Source: Lactococcus paracarnosus
GTDB taxonomy: Bacteria; Bacillota; Bacilli; Lactobacillales; Streptococcaceae
Direction of reading: 5' to 3'
Length of the DNA: 64,000 bases
Assembly (NCBI RefSeq): GCF_006770285.1
Contig: NZ_CP017195.1
Location: 372,001 to 436,000 of the forward strand
Part shown: positions 35,467-45,445 of the stretch, piece by piece
Layout of the letters: each line of letters begins with the position of its first letter
How positions within the stretch are numbered: the stretch's first letter is position 1
Made by a program: the position numbers and the translations under genes
The notes under the pieces: model-generated
What the model was told of the DNA's origin: nothing
What the model saw: the letters and a program-made list of their open reading frames with translations, nothing else
Database searches by the model: none

Positions 35467-36057
35467 TTATTTTGGACGTATCAGCTCAAACTGGTCGCCT
35501 AAACCCGCATACTTATTACCAGCTAAACGGGCGATGGGGTTGAGTTTTTCTAGGTCGATATGAAAGTTTGTTTCATCTAATATATCGTCTGCAAATGAGA
35601 AATGGACAACTTCAAGTAGGACGAGATGCCCCGTCTCTGGGAGTGGTAGATGCTGGAAAAGTTTTGTTTCTAAGCGGACAGTAGCAGCTGTTAAACTAGG
35701 AACTTGAACGATTTTAGAAGGTTCAAGACCAAGAGAAAATTGCTCAGCCTCGCTAACACCTGCGGGTAATAGCGCAGCCGTCTCGTTCATTAAGGCAACA
35801 TTATCACCATTTACAAGGTGGACGACTGCTTCTTTTGTTGTCAATAGATTGTTCAGGGTGTCCTTGTCAGCGGTAAAAGAGATTGACAAAAGTGGTGGAT
35901 TAGCTGACGCAACATTGAAAAAGCTAAATGGCGCGACATTGACTAAGCCATCACTGTTTTGACTGGTTAGCCAAGCAATCGGCCTGGGTACGATACTACC
36001 TGATAAGAGTTTATAGATCGTTTTGTCATCTAGTTGGTCTGCTTGATATGATTTCAT
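35467..36057 (-). CDS. Flavin reductase-like FMN-binding protein
   Basis: The 196-residue protein has the flavoredoxin/DIM6-NTAB pattern LLSGSIVPRPIAWLTSQNSDGLVNVAPFSFFNVASANPP (N-terminal FMN-binding region). It is the third gene of an operon with a ring-cleaving dioxygenase-like protein and a hydrolase. It probably supplies reduced flavin or reduces a quinone-like compound. Confidence 0.85.
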   Translation of the reverse strand: MKSYQADQLDDKTIYKLLSGSIVPRPIAWLTSQNSDGLVNVAPFSFFNVASANPPLLSISFTADKDTLNNLLTTKEAVVHLVNGDNVALMNETAALLPAGVSEAEQFSLGLEPSKIVQVPSLTAATVRLETKLFQHLPLPETGHLVLLEVVHFSFADDILDETNFHIDLEKLNPIARLAGNKYAGLGDQFELIRPK

Positions 36058-36068
36058 TTGCTCTCTTC

Positions 36069-37223
36069 TTATTTGCTAGTAGGGGTATGCTCAAGCACTT
36101 TTTCGACTGTCCATAGGGGTTCTTTACGTCTGTCACGGTGAGCATCAGATGTGTCTAAAGGACGTAAACTGGCTGCTAGTTTGGCTTTTGCTGCTTCATT
36201 TCCGGGGAAGAGATGTGGTGGCAGGCTAAGTGATAAACCAGATGCTTCTTTTGTTTGGTCAATCCAAAATCCTGATGTCATCAAGGCTTCTTCATAGCTA
36301 TCCACAACACCCATACCTGATTTTACCATATCAAGTGCACCAATTCCTGGTGTATAAGTTGCAATCTCAAAAAGGACACCGGGTGCTACTCGGACATATT
36401 CACTTGAGAAGTAAAATCGATCGACTAAACCAGAATGTGGTAAACGAAATGATTTGATCCGATCAATCCAGTAGCTTAAGGTTTCAGGATTTGGTGTGCC
36501 TAAAGCCAAATGGTGAATTGTTCCGTAACCTTGATAGGCATGTTGTTCATGCGCACTCGCTTCTTGTAGGATGAGTGCCGCACCGTTACCGCCATTTGCG
36601 ACTTCAAAGAGGTGTAAATCGGCTTCTTGACCAGCATACTTAAAGCCAAAGACAGTTTCTAAGATTGAGCGGAGGTTATCTGTTTTTTCTACTTTGATAA
36701 AGACTGGGCCAAGGCCTGTAATACCATGTTCTGCTGGTACATTAGAGAGTTGCCATGAGCGACCAGTTGCTGCATCTCCGCTATTGTTTTGATCTGAGAT
36801 GAGTTGATAGCGTTGGCCATCAAAGTCTGTAAATTCTAGCGTTTTTTGTCCGAATTTGCTTGTAATCTCCCCATGTGCAACATGCGCGTCATCAAATCGT
36901 GTCACCCAATAAGTAAGGGAAGCATCGCTTGGTACACGAAATGAAGCACGTTCGATATTATTGACGCCATGTTGTCCTTTTGGCATGCCTTTAAAATCAA
37001 AGAAAGTCATATCTGCACCGTGGCCGTCTTCTTCGGTGAAGAAGAGATGGTAAGTTTCATAATCATCTTGGTTAACAGTTAGTTTTGCTAACCTGAGTCC
37101 TAAAATATTTGTAAAGAAATCATAAATTTTCTGGGCACTTGAGGTGATTGCTGTCACATGGTGAACGCCACCAAGGACAAGGTTTTCGGGGATTTCGGTT
37201 ACGATATTAGTAGCGTTAATCAT
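36069..37223 (-). CDS. VOC-family ring-cleaving dioxygenase-like protein (MhqO/MhqA type)
   Basis: The 384-residue protein has two glyoxalase/extradiol modules: VLGGVHHVTAITSSAQKIYDFFTNILGLRL at the start and YGTIHHLALGTPNPETLSYWIDRI near residue 220, with metal His residues and a distal Glu (LFEIATYTPGIG). In Bacillus such proteins are induced by quinones and catechols. The start at 37223 is chosen for TGGAG just upstream; the longer frame reaches into the previous gene. Confidence 0.87.
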   Translation of the reverse strand: MINATNIVTEIPENLVLGGVHHVTAITSSAQKIYDFFTNILGLRLAKLTVNQDDYETYHLFFTEEDGHGADMTFFDFKGMPKGQHGVNNIERASFRVPSDASLTYWVTRFDDAHVAHGEITSKFGQKTLEFTDFDGQRYQLISDQNNSGDAATGRSWQLSNVPAEHGITGLGPVFIKVEKTDNLRSILETVFGFKYAGQEADLHLFEVANGGNGAALILQEASAHEQHAYQGYGTIHHLALGTPNPETLSYWIDRIKSFRLPHSGLVDRFYFSSEYVRVAPGVLFEIATYTPGIGALDMVKSGMGVVDSYEEALMTSGFWIDQTKEASGLSLSLPPHLFPGNEAAKAKLAASLRPLDTSDAHRDRRKEPLWTVEKVLEHTPTSK

Positions 37224-37258
37224 TTGATTCTCCATTTTCTTTTTGGTAATTAGTTGTG

Positions 37259-37879
37259 TCAAGGTGTCTTATCTAGCCAATTTTTAGCAGCAAGTACTTC
37301 TTCTTGTGTTAGTTGATGGCCAGATGTGGTCTCAAAGCTGTCAACTTGACAGCCAAATCTTGTTAAATCAGCTTTTAGCAAAGCAAACTCATTTTCTGGT
37401 ATGATTGGGTCGTTTTTAGCATAGCTGAGAAAGACTTTTGCTTGACCGACTTGGTGCGGTTGCGGGATAGTTTCCAGTTGCATGCCGTGAAATGCAATGA
37501 CTTTATCAAACGGACAAATCTTCTTCAGTAGCATATTTAGGGCTACATTTGCACCATTTGAATAGCCTAAGGCAATCATATTTTGCAACTTAATCTCATG
37601 TTTTTTGGCGAGTCTTTGAATTTCATTAGCTAACCAGTTGCTCTCTTCATTTAGTGAATCGAGATCAAAATTTTCTTTGGTAAATCCGCCCATGCCATGA
37701 AGCTTAAAATAGCGATTGCTGCCTTGCTGATTGATTCGACCGCGAATCGATAAAATCGGATGGGCAGGTGCAATTTGATCAGCAATTGCTAATAGTTGCT
37801 GTTCATCTCCACCGGTACTATGTAACAATAAAAGCGGTGATAAATCTTTATTACCAGCTTTAAACACATAATTTGTCAT
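37259..37879 (-). CDS. Alpha/beta hydrolase, carboxylesterase/phospholipase type (MhqD-like)
   Basis: The 206-residue hydrolase has the nucleophile elbow GYSNGANVALN (Ser in GxSxG), the oxyanion region LLLHSTGGDE and the C-terminal acid and His (YAKNDPIIPE, TTSGHQLT). It is the first gene of the mhq-like operon, and a large palindrome lies 35 bases upstream. The role is probably in breakdown of quinone or aromatic adducts. Confidence 0.87.
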   Translation of the reverse strand: MTNYVFKAGNKDLSPLLLLHSTGGDEQQLLAIADQIAPAHPILSIRGRINQQGSNRYFKLHGMGGFTKENFDLDSLNEESNWLANEIQRLAKKHEIKLQNMIALGYSNGANVALNMLLKKICPFDKVIAFHGMQLETIPQPHQVGQAKVFLSYAKNDPIIPENEFALLKADLTRFGCQVDSFETTSGHQLTQEEVLAAKNWLDKTP

Positions 37880-37913
37880 CTTGTCTCCCTTATAAATAGA
37901 TACGGGAAGTAAA

Positions 37914-37953
37914 AACCCACCCTTTGTTTACAATTGTAAACAAAGGGTGGGTT
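37914..37953. promoter_or_regulatory. 40-bp perfect palindrome upstream of the mhq-like operon
   Basis: The arms 37914-37933 and 37934-37953 are exact reverse complements, centred on TTTACAATTGTAAA, with outer AACCCACCCTTTG. On the minus strand a T-run follows, so it can terminate the upstream 38-40 kb transcript. Its length and centred 14-bp core also fit a MarR- or TetR-type operator for the hydrolase operon. Both functions may be combined. Confidence 0.65.
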
Positions 37954-38018
37954 GCTGTCAAGAAATTCGATTTGAGGAAAGATAAGCAGATAAAGTTAGG
38001 TAAATGGATGCCTGGGTA

Positions 38019-38966
38019 TCAGTGTTTCCCATCAGAGTCAAGATAGGCTTTAAAACTAGTATGTCCATGACTATCCGAGGTGGTAACCGTACAGCCTTTA
38101 AACTGCGTCATATTTGGGGCAATCACTGCTCTGTAGGCTGACACGGTGATAGCTTGAGACAAGGTTGAAACAGGGATTTTATAAGTCATCGTGACGTCTC
38201 CAAGTGTCATGAATAAGTCCTTGAAGGTAAGCTGTTCGATGCTTTTTTGGGTATTATTTAACTGTTTTGGACTATGCCACGCCATGCCAAGTAGCGTCTC
38301 AAGATCTTCATCTGAGAAGTTGAATCTAGCATCATAAATAGATTTTTGTTTAAAATCTACTGACATTGAGGCATCACGTGCACCACCAAAAAATGAGGCA
38401 TCAAAGGCCAAATATTTGGGGGTTGATAGGGTAAGTTTGGCATCTGGAGACGGAGAGTCATGCTTTAAATTGACTTGTGCATTGGCTGCTGAATTAGACC
38501 AGGTCCCAGTCATGGCTCTTTCGTACTGTGCTAAATAAGATTGTGTCTTATCTAACCAGGCTTTATTGATCATCTTGATACGCCGGTCAAGTGTCTTTTT
38601 TATTTGTTTATATTGATGTGATCCTTGTCGATAATAGCATTTTTGTTGTTTTTGGATCTTGTCTGTTAAGGTCATGACGTTACCTGAAGCATCAAATTTA
38701 ACTTTATAGTTAAGATATTTAAGATAAGTTAAGGTGTGTTTACTAGGGCTAAATGTATAGTTAGCGTTTTTAGTGAAATTGACTTGATTAGCCAGCGCAC
38801 TCCCTGATGATAGTAAATCAGCACCATTATTAGCCCGAATAGGGTCTAGGACTAAGACCCAGTCTCCTTTTAGTAAGGTAGTTTCTGATTTCAAAAATTT
38901 TCCACAGGATGAGAGGGAAATGCCGACAAAAAATAGGCAGCAAATCGTTAGTAGTTTCTTGCTCAT
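38019..38966 (-). CDS. Secreted lipoprotein of unknown function
   Basis: The 315-residue protein has a lipoprotein signal peptide (LLTICCLFFVGISLSSC, lipobox LSSC). Then come LLKGDWVLVLDP, a YYRQGSHQYKQIKK segment, a helix and a beta-rich MTGTWSNSAANAQVNLK block. It shares this order with the protein encoded just upstream, so the two are diverged tandem paralogs. No family is recognised. Its start overlaps the upstream gene by four bases. Confidence 0.7.
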   Translation of the reverse strand: MSKKLLTICCLFFVGISLSSCGKFLKSETTLLKGDWVLVLDPIRANNGADLLSSGSALANQVNFTKNANYTFSPSKHTLTYLKYLNYKVKFDASGNVMTLTDKIQKQQKCYYRQGSHQYKQIKKTLDRRIKMINKAWLDKTQSYLAQYERAMTGTWSNSAANAQVNLKHDSPSPDAKLTLSTPKYLAFDASFFGGARDASMSVDFKQKSIYDARFNFSDEDLETLLGMAWHSPKQLNNTQKSIEQLTFKDLFMTLGDVTMTYKIPVSTLSQAITVSAYRAVIAPNMTQFKGCTVTTSDSHGHTSFKAYLDSDGKH

Positions 38967-39979
38967 GTTGTTGGGACCACCTTAGTCGTTTCACCAGAAA
39001 GTTGCACACCTTCATCACCACATTGGGTGATAACGAGTGGTTCATCAAATGCTAATTTACCATCTTTATAAGATAGACCTGAGAGTGTGAAATCTTGTGA
39101 AATAGTACCAGCTGAGGTTGTCACATCGTAGGAAAAACTGATCAGCTTAATCCGGCTAAATAGCTCCTCGTTAGATAGGCTACGAATAATCGACAGCAGT
39201 TTTTCAGGATCTGTAGGGATGTGATCAGAAGGTTCTAGTCCTAAGATGCCATTGATCTGGTAGCTGGCATATGCGTTAGTTATTGCTTGTGTATCGAAGT
39301 TTGTCAGATTATCTGAGGATGCATGAAACGTGATGTGATTTTCTGTATCGAAGGTTAAAGTCTGCACACCGGGCGCCCAAGCTACCCCTAGTGCTGTCGT
39401 CTGTGTGGCTTTAAATCGACCAGACCAAGTACCAACCAAACTTTCTTTGACTGTGTTGTCGATAAATTCAGCTTTTTTTGCCCATGTTTTGTTGAGTTCG
39501 GAGAGCGATGCCTTTTGTTCTTTTTCGGCTGTTTTAATTTCATTTTGCTTACGCTTTTCAAGCCGACTACCGACACGGTAATACGTTTTCCATTTTTCAT
39601 CTGCTCCTGAAATATTGAGGGTTAGGCTATCTCCCCCCTGTTTTAAAGCATAATCATAGCTATGATTGTTCACACTGATTTGTTTTTGTTTACGATGTAG
39701 TTGATAAGAACTGGGAGAACCTTCGAAAAATGTCACAGTATCTTGTGTGAATGTGATTTTGTCACTAGTAGCTGGGTTGACGTCTAGTATTTTTTTCATA
39801 CTGTCAGCACTAGACGTTTTTGGTAGGGTTATCTTACTCACTGAATAAGTAACCCAGTCGCCTTTTATTGCTTTTTCGTTTTGGCTTGTTTTTTGTGATC
39901 CTGTTCGATAATAACTGATACTGAAAACTGCTATGGCTAATAAGATCGGTATGGCTATGATAGCCCAAATTTTTTTCAT
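38963..39979 (-). CDS. Membrane-anchored or secreted protein of unknown function, paralog of the next gene
   Basis: The 338-residue protein has an N-terminal hydrophobic anchor (IWAIIAIPILLAIAVFSISYY). KGDWVTYSV, TYYRVGSRLEKRKQNEI, a charged helix (KEQKASLSELNKTWAKKAEF) and a LVGTWSGRFKA beta block follow. The GDWV, YYRxGS and GTWS signposts appear in the same order as in the downstream lipoprotein. It is divergent from the TetR gene. Confidence 0.65.
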   Translation of the reverse strand: MKKIWAIIAIPILLAIAVFSISYYRTGSQKTSQNEKAIKGDWVTYSVSKITLPKTSSADSMKKILDVNPATSDKITFTQDTVTFFEGSPSSYQLHRKQKQISVNNHSYDYALKQGGDSLTLNISGADEKWKTYYRVGSRLEKRKQNEIKTAEKEQKASLSELNKTWAKKAEFIDNTVKESLVGTWSGRFKATQTTALGVAWAPGVQTLTFDTENHITFHASSDNLTNFDTQAITNAYASYQINGILGLEPSDHIPTDPEKLLSIIRSLSNEELFSRIKLISFSYDVTTSAGTISQDFTLSGLSYKDGKLAFDEPLVITQCGDEGVQLSGETTKVVPTT

Positions 39980-40130
39980 CGTTTGTGTTTGCTCCTATAG
40001 AAAAGTATCTAGTCTAAACTAGCTATGTCAAGAAAAAAGATTATCACTCGAAGTTTTAATTATACACCTTTTATTAGAAAAATGTCTGGATACGGTGAAA
40101 CAAGTATAAAAATATTTTTATAAGACTAGT

Positions 40131-40159
40131 TAGACATAGTGTCTAAAATATGTTATAAT
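40131..40159 (+). promoter_or_regulatory. TetR gene promoter with palindromic operators
   Basis: TAGACA and TATAAT are 17 bases apart, with an extended TGT. TTAGACATAGTGTCTAA (40130-40146) overlaps the -35 and is a near-perfect palindrome. A related TAGACACTGTG lies at 40207-40217 near the ribosome site. Both suggest autoregulation. Confidence 0.7.
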
Positions 40160-40248
40160 GACTTATCCCTTTATATAAAAGGTAAATGTTCTAAAATTAT
40201 ACTATTATAGACACTGTGTGTTTATTTTATTGTAAGAGGAGAAGCGTT

Positions 40249-40803
40249 GTGGAAAATAGAAAAGAACAAACAAAAGTAAGACTTCGTGATGCGATCATCC
40301 AATTATTACAAGAAAAAGCATTTGATCAAATTTCGACGACTGAATTAGTCAAGGTTGCGCAAATCAGTAGAAGTGGCTTTTACAAGCATTATAGAGATAA
40401 AGATGATATGATTGCGACATATCAAAAGGCCTTATTTAACACGATTGATTATATTTTTGAAAAGAATAAAGGGTATTTAGAAAAAACATTGCTTGAAACT
40501 TATGAGTTACTAGACAAAAATGACATTTATGCGGCTTTATTTTCCAAAAATGGAAATAAGGAAAGTCAGCAATTCATGCAGGAGCAATTGAAAAATATCT
40601 TAGATCGCTCGATATTATCTGAGGATATAAGACAGCATCAGCAAGATAAGCTAACAGATATATATGCGACAACTTATTATGTTAATGCCGTATTTGGCTT
40701 GACACAAACATGGATTCAACGTAAGCGCAAGGAATCCCCAGAGGAAATCGTAGGGTTATTAATGACCCTGATTAACAGAAGTGAACCACTGACTCAGTCG
40801 TAA
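40249..40803 (+). CDS. TetR-family transcriptional regulator
   Basis: The 184-residue regulator has a TetR DNA-binding start (RLRDAIIQLLQEKAFDQIS, TTELVKVAQISRSGFYKHYRDKDDMI) and an all-helical ligand domain of the TetR_C_8-like kind found next to YhgE genes. GTG 40249 follows AGAGGAG at 40235-40241; an upstream in-frame start lacks a site. It is 22 bases before the YhgE gene and probably represses both. Confidence 0.87.
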   Translation: MENRKEQTKVRLRDAIIQLLQEKAFDQISTTELVKVAQISRSGFYKHYRDKDDMIATYQKALFNTIDYIFEKNKGYLEKTLLETYELLDKNDIYAALFSKNGNKESQQFMQEQLKNILDRSILSEDIRQHQQDKLTDIYATTYYVNAVFGLTQTWIQRKRKESPEEIVGLLMTLINRSEPLTQS

Positions 40804-40825
40804 TGAGTATTGAACAGGAGAAAAA

Positions 40826-43531
40826 ATGAAACATATCAAAAATACTTGGAAGTTATTTACCATAGATTGGCAACGTATTTTTAAGAATCCAATCGCTATT
40901 TTTCTGATTTTTGCCTTGATGTTTATCCCGTCATTGTATGCCTGGTTTAATATCAAAGCCCTTTGGGATCCCTATGGCAATACATCACAACTCCCAATCG
41001 CAGTTTACAGTGATGATAAGCCAGCAAAATTTCAGGATAAAACTGTCAATATCGGAAATGATGTCCTAAAAAATCTTAAAAAGAATAAGCAATTGGGATG
41101 GCGTTTTGTCGATTCAAAAGCTGATTTGGATAAAGGTGTCAGATCTGGTAAGTATTATGCAGGCATCTACTTACCAGGCGATTTCTCTAAAGACTTACTC
41201 AGCTTTACAACAGGTAATATCCAAAAACCAAAGATTGTTTACTCTAGTAATGAAAAAATCAATGCAATTGCGCCTAAAATAACGTCAAAAGGGGCTTCAT
41301 CACTGCAAAGTCAGATTTCCGAAGAGTTCACAAAAACAGCTAGCAGCACCTTGTTGAATGCCTTTAATACAATTGGGTATGACATTGATAAAAATATGAT
41401 CAGTATCCAAAAAGTAAAAGGGGCGATTTTAGCGGCAAATGATAATTTGGGTACCATAGATCAATACACGCAACAAGTTGTTGACTTGCACGGTAAATTG
41501 CCAGATTTGAAAGCTAAGCTTGACAAGGCAAATGGCTTTTTGACTTATCTGCCACAAGCAGATAATTTGGGTCAAAAAATTGTGAATCTAAATGGTAAGA
41601 TGCCAGAAATAAAGAATCAGTTCTCCGTGATTACCACGCTTCAAGCCAAGATCCCTGAGATTCAAAATGCTGGGAATCAACTTGCCATGATTGATCAAGA
41701 TTTTGATGGTGTCCAAAAAACGATGGCGGACGGTATCCAAGAAGCAAAACAAGGCCTCACCATCATCAATCAAGTTCAAACACAGTTGCCAAAAATAAAA
41801 GAACTAGGTGAGAATGCGAATCAGTTTGCTGATATGAGTTTAAAAGCAGCAACTGATCTTCAAAAAGTACTGCCTAGTATTATAAGTAGTGTGAACGTAA
41901 CGCTTCAATCTCTGAAAACCCTTGCTGATAGTACGACGTCCTATGTGGAAACAGTCAAGCAAGCAATAGCAGATGGCAAACTAACGCCAGAAGAAAAAGC
42001 GCAAATTGATCGTCTGACAAAAACCTGCCAAGAAAATATTGCTGCTCAGCAGACTGCTATCGGGAACCTCGTTGATTTCATGAAATCACTTGAGACAAAC
42101 GCTGGGAATCATGAGTTAGATCCAATGATTAATCAATTGACAAACTTGAGTGCCATATTGGGTGACATCAGTAAAAAAGTTGGTCAAGTCAATGACTTCG
42201 TTCAAGCTGATGACATTTCAAAAGTAGACGCATTATTGACTGACATTTCTAGCTTAGCTCAAAATGTCTCTACACTTGTAGGTCAAATCAATGCTGATCA
42301 AATTAGTCAAACTGTTGGAAAATTGCTAGATCAGTTCATCATTACGACTGAAAATGCTAAAAAACTGTTAACAGAAGCGCAAAAAATTGATTTTGATAAA
42401 TTGCTTAATGCGACGAGTGCAACAGTTACTAATGCGATTAGTATCCTTGAAAAATACCAAAAGGAAATGCCTGCAATTAAACAAGAAATACATGATGCCA
42501 ATACGATGCTAAATGGCAACATGGGGGCGATTGTGGCTGGCATTAATAAAGGGACTGATCTTTATCAAAATGAGCTGCCGATTGTTGAACAAAAATTAGC
42601 TGAGGCCGCTAGTTTTGTTCAAAATGATTATCCTGCTATTCGCAAAGATTTGACCCAAACCTTAGGGATGGTCAATGACAAAATTCCGGATTTAGAAAAG
42701 GCTTTGGATCAAGCAAATGATCTGATTGTGAATGACTGGCCAAATATAAGAGTTGGGATCCAAAAAGCAGCAGACGCCATCCGAAAGGGTGAGCAAGAAG
42801 TCGATCTAGGGGAAGTTGTCAAACTCTTGAAACTAGATGCGACCAAAGAGAGTGCTTTCTTGACGCAACCTGTCGATATTCAAGAAAATGCCATCTATCC
42901 AATCGCTAATAACGGCTCGGCAAGTACACCTTTTTATACAGCGCTTTGTCTGTGGGTAGGGGCAGTCCTATTTTCTAGCCTTGCTGTGACGGAGGTGCAC
43001 CTGAAAGAAAAGGACAAGGGGAAATATACGAAACGAGAACAGTTTTCGGCACGCCTATTGACCTTTGTGACAGTCGGGATTGGACAAGCCTTGATTGTGT
43101 CAGTGGGGAACTACTTTGCCTTAGGTGTCGATGTACATAATCCGTTTTTCAGTATCTTATTCGCCGTATTAATCGGCATCGTATTTATGATCATGGTGTA
43201 TGTGCTAGTTGGTCTCTTTGGTAATATCGGTAAAGGGCTTGCGATTATCATTCTCGTCTTATCAATTTCTGGTGGTGGCGGTAACTATCCGATTCAAGTA
43301 TCTGGTAAGTTCTTCCAAGCAATCAATCCTTATTTACCGTTCACGCATGCGGTCAACTTACTACGTGAATCTGCGGGAGGTATCTACTGGGCAAACGCCT
43401 GGTTTGATATTGCGATTCTAGTTGCTATTTCAGCTGACTTTGCCATTCTCGGCATTTGGCTCTTCCCACATTTGGAAGAAAAATCGAAAAAAGTATCAGA
43501 ATTGGCACAAAGAAGTCATATGTTTCATTGA
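40826..43531 (+). CDS. YhgE/Pip-family membrane protein
   Basis: The 901-residue protein has one N-terminal membrane helix ([21 protein letters not shown]) and a large extracytoplasmic helical region with repeated heptads (about 190-690). Five or six membrane helices at the C-terminus (about 705-895) follow. This is the YhgE/Pip layout; lactococcal Pip is a phage-infection receptor, and other members serve in type VII secretion or ABC-2-like export. No phage role is shown here. It is co-transcribed with the TetR gene. Confidence 0.9.
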   Translation: MKHIKNTWKLFTIDWQRIFKNPIAIFLIFALMFIPSLYAWFNIKALWDPYGNTSQLPIAVYSDDKPAKFQDKTVNIGNDVLKNLKKNKQLGWRFVDSKADLDKGVRSGKYYAGIYLPGDFSKDLLSFTTGNIQKPKIVYSSNEKINAIAPKITSKGASSLQSQISEEFTKTASSTLLNAFNTIGYDIDKNMISIQKVKGAILAANDNLGTIDQYTQQVVDLHGKLPDLKAKLDKANGFLTYLPQADNLGQKIVNLNGKMPEIKNQFSVITTLQAKIPEIQNAGNQLAMIDQDFDGVQKTMADGIQEAKQGLTIINQVQTQLPKIKELGENANQFADMSLKAATDLQKVLPSIISSVNVTLQSLKTLADSTTSYVETVKQAIADGKLTPEEKAQIDRLTKTCQENIAAQQTAIGNLVDFMKSLETNAGNHELDPMINQLTNLSAILGDISKKVGQVNDFVQADDISKVDALLTDISSLAQNVSTLVGQINADQISQTVGKLLDQFIITTENAKKLLTEAQKIDFDKLLNATSATVTNAISILEKYQKEMPAIKQEIHDANTMLNGNMGAIVAGINKGTDLYQNELPIVEQKLAEAASFVQNDYPAIRKDLTQTLGMVNDKIPDLEKALDQANDLIVNDWPNIRVGIQKAADAIRKGEQEVDLGEVVKLLKLDATKESAFLTQPVDIQENAIYPIANNGSASTPFYTALCLWVGAVLFSSLAVTEVHLKEKDKGKYTKREQFSARLLTFVTVGIGQALIVSVGNYFALGVDVHNPFFSILFAVLIGIVFMIMVYVLVGLFGNIGKGLAIIILVLSISGGGGNYPIQVSGKFFQAINPYLPFTHAVNLLRESAGGIYWANAWFDIAILVAISADFAILGIWLFPHLEEKSKKVSELAQRSHMFH

Positions 43532-43539
43532 TCAAAATG

Positions 43540-43563
43540 ACATATCGAAAGATGTGTTTTTTT
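43540..43563 (+). terminator. Terminator of the TetR-YhgE operon
   Basis: A 7-bp stem (ACATATC with GATGTGT) capped by a GAAA tetraloop is followed by a run of eight T residues. Confidence 0.8.
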
Positions 43564-43726
43564 GTATGGAAAGGATTTAAATACTAGCCTGATACTACTC
43601 TAGTGGTTTCATTTGTTTGGGGCATTATCTGCTAAACGTTATTTTAGCGTTATGTGAGATATATTTTTGCTATACCATCTTATTTGAGCTACAATGTATG
43701 TAATATGTAAAAATGGAGGGAGTTTT

Positions 43727-45445
43727 GTGAGACGTTTATTAGCATACGCAAGTGATTATAGAAAACAAATTATTTTAGGACCTTTTTTTAAATTTTTAGA
43801 GGCGGTATTTGAATTGGTATTGCCTTTATTGATGGCCAAAATGATTGATCAAGGCATACGTGCGGGCAATAAAGGAATGGTCGGGGAAATGGTCGGTTGG
43901 ATGGTTGCCATGTCGATCATCGGGATGATTTGTGCCATTATTTGTCAATACTATTCATCTATTGCCTCTCAAGGGTTTGGTACTGAACTTCGTAACCAAT
44001 TGATGAAGAAAATCAACCAGTTATCCCATCAAGATTTAAACCAGTTCGGAACAGATACTTTGATTACCCGTTTAACGAGCGATATCAATCAGCTGCAATT
44101 GGCCTTGGCCATGCTGATTCGATTAGTTGTTCGCGCACCATTCTTGAGTATTGGCTCTGTTATCATGGCCTTTTATATCGACTGGCAGACTGGTCTACTT
44201 TATCTTATTTTATTACCGATATTCTGTGTGATCTTATTTTTTATCGTGCGTTACAGTGTGCCTTTATATAAACGCGTCCAAGAAAAATTGGATCAGTTGA
44301 ATGAATTAGTTAATCAAAATCTAAGTGGTGTGCGTGTGATTCGTGCCTTTGCAAGACGTAAGAGCGATATCAAACACTTTGATAAAGCAACTGATGACTT
44401 GGCGAGTGTTTATCAACGTGTCACCAATCTCTCTGCCTTGTTATCACCAGCAACGACACTTGTCATGAATTTAGGGATTGTTGCCTTGATCTATATCGGT
44501 GGCATCAAAGTCAATACGGGACACTTAACACCAGGTGAAATATTAGCTTTGATTAATTACATGAATCAAATGCTACTTGCCTTGATTGTCGTCTCCAACC
44601 TAGTCGTTATCTTCACGCGCGCAGCAGCTTCTGCGGGACGTGTTAATCAAGTATTTGACCAAGTGTCGTCTTTAAGTCAGTCAGAGCAGGCTAAGACGTC
44701 GCCTGATCAAGCAGATTTCATCAAGTTTGATCAGGTTGATTTTCGCTATGAAGCTAAAGCTGGTTTGTCACTAGAAGACATCAGTTTTACCCTAAAATCA
44801 GGGGAATTTCTAGGGATTACAGGTGCAACTGGGAGTGGTAAATCGACCTTAACTCAGTTGATTCCGCGCTTCTATGATGTTGCAGCAGGTCATGTGATGG
44901 TGAATGGGCTAGATGTCCGTGACTGGGATCTTGAAAAGTTACGGCAAGAAATGGCCTTTGTCCCTCAGACCTCAGTCTTATTCCATGGCACGATTCGAGA
45001 GAATTTGCAGTGGGGAGACCCGACGGCTACAGATGATGCCTGCTGGCAGGCACTCACGACAGCTCAATGTCGGGAGTTTGTCGAAAAACTACCCGACGGG
45101 TTGGATACGATGGTCATGGAGAATGGTAAAAATTTCTCTGGTGGTCAAAAACAACGGTTGACGATTGCCCGTGCTTTGATTCGCAAGCCAAGGCTTTTGA
45201 TCTTGGATGATTCGCTTTCAGCTTTGGATTACCAAACAGATTTGGACTTACGAAAAGCTCTAGCTCGTGATTTGGATAGTGCAATTATTATCATCTCGCA
45301 ACGTGTCCGCTCGATTCAACACGCCAATCAAATACTCGTTTTAGATAATGGTCGCTTGGCTGGTAAAGGGAGCCATGATGCCTTATTAAAAACGTCACCT
45401 GAATACCAAGCGATTATTGCATCACAGGAGGAAACACATGACTAA
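43727..45445 (+). CDS. lmrC: Multidrug ABC exporter half, LmrC/EfrA-like, degenerate ATPase site
   Basis: The 572-residue half-transporter has six membrane helices, then Walker A GATGSGKST (near 366), signature FSGGQKQRL and Walker B LLILDDSLSALD. Asp495 replaces the catalytic Glu, and Gln525 (IISQRVRS) replaces the H-loop His. This is the non-hydrolytic partner of a heterodimer. GTG 43727 with GGAGGG at 43715-43720 is chosen over an upstream ATG. The next gene overlaps by eight bases. Confidence 0.87.
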   Translation: MRRLLAYASDYRKQIILGPFFKFLEAVFELVLPLLMAKMIDQGIRAGNKGMVGEMVGWMVAMSIIGMICAIICQYYSSIASQGFGTELRNQLMKKINQLSHQDLNQFGTDTLITRLTSDINQLQLALAMLIRLVVRAPFLSIGSVIMAFYIDWQTGLLYLILLPIFCVILFFIVRYSVPLYKRVQEKLDQLNELVNQNLSGVRVIRAFARRKSDIKHFDKATDDLASVYQRVTNLSALLSPATTLVMNLGIVALIYIGGIKVNTGHLTPGEILALINYMNQMLLALIVVSNLVVIFTRAAASAGRVNQVFDQVSSLSQSEQAKTSPDQADFIKFDQVDFRYEAKAGLSLEDISFTLKSGEFLGITGATGSGKSTLTQLIPRFYDVAAGHVMVNGLDVRDWDLEKLRQEMAFVPQTSVLFHGTIRENLQWGDPTATDDACWQALTTAQCREFVEKLPDGLDTMVMENGKNFSGGQKQRLTIARALIRKPRLLILDDSLSALDYQTDLDLRKALARDLDSAIIIISQRVRSIQHANQILVLDNGRLAGKGSHDALLKTSPEYQAIIASQEETHD

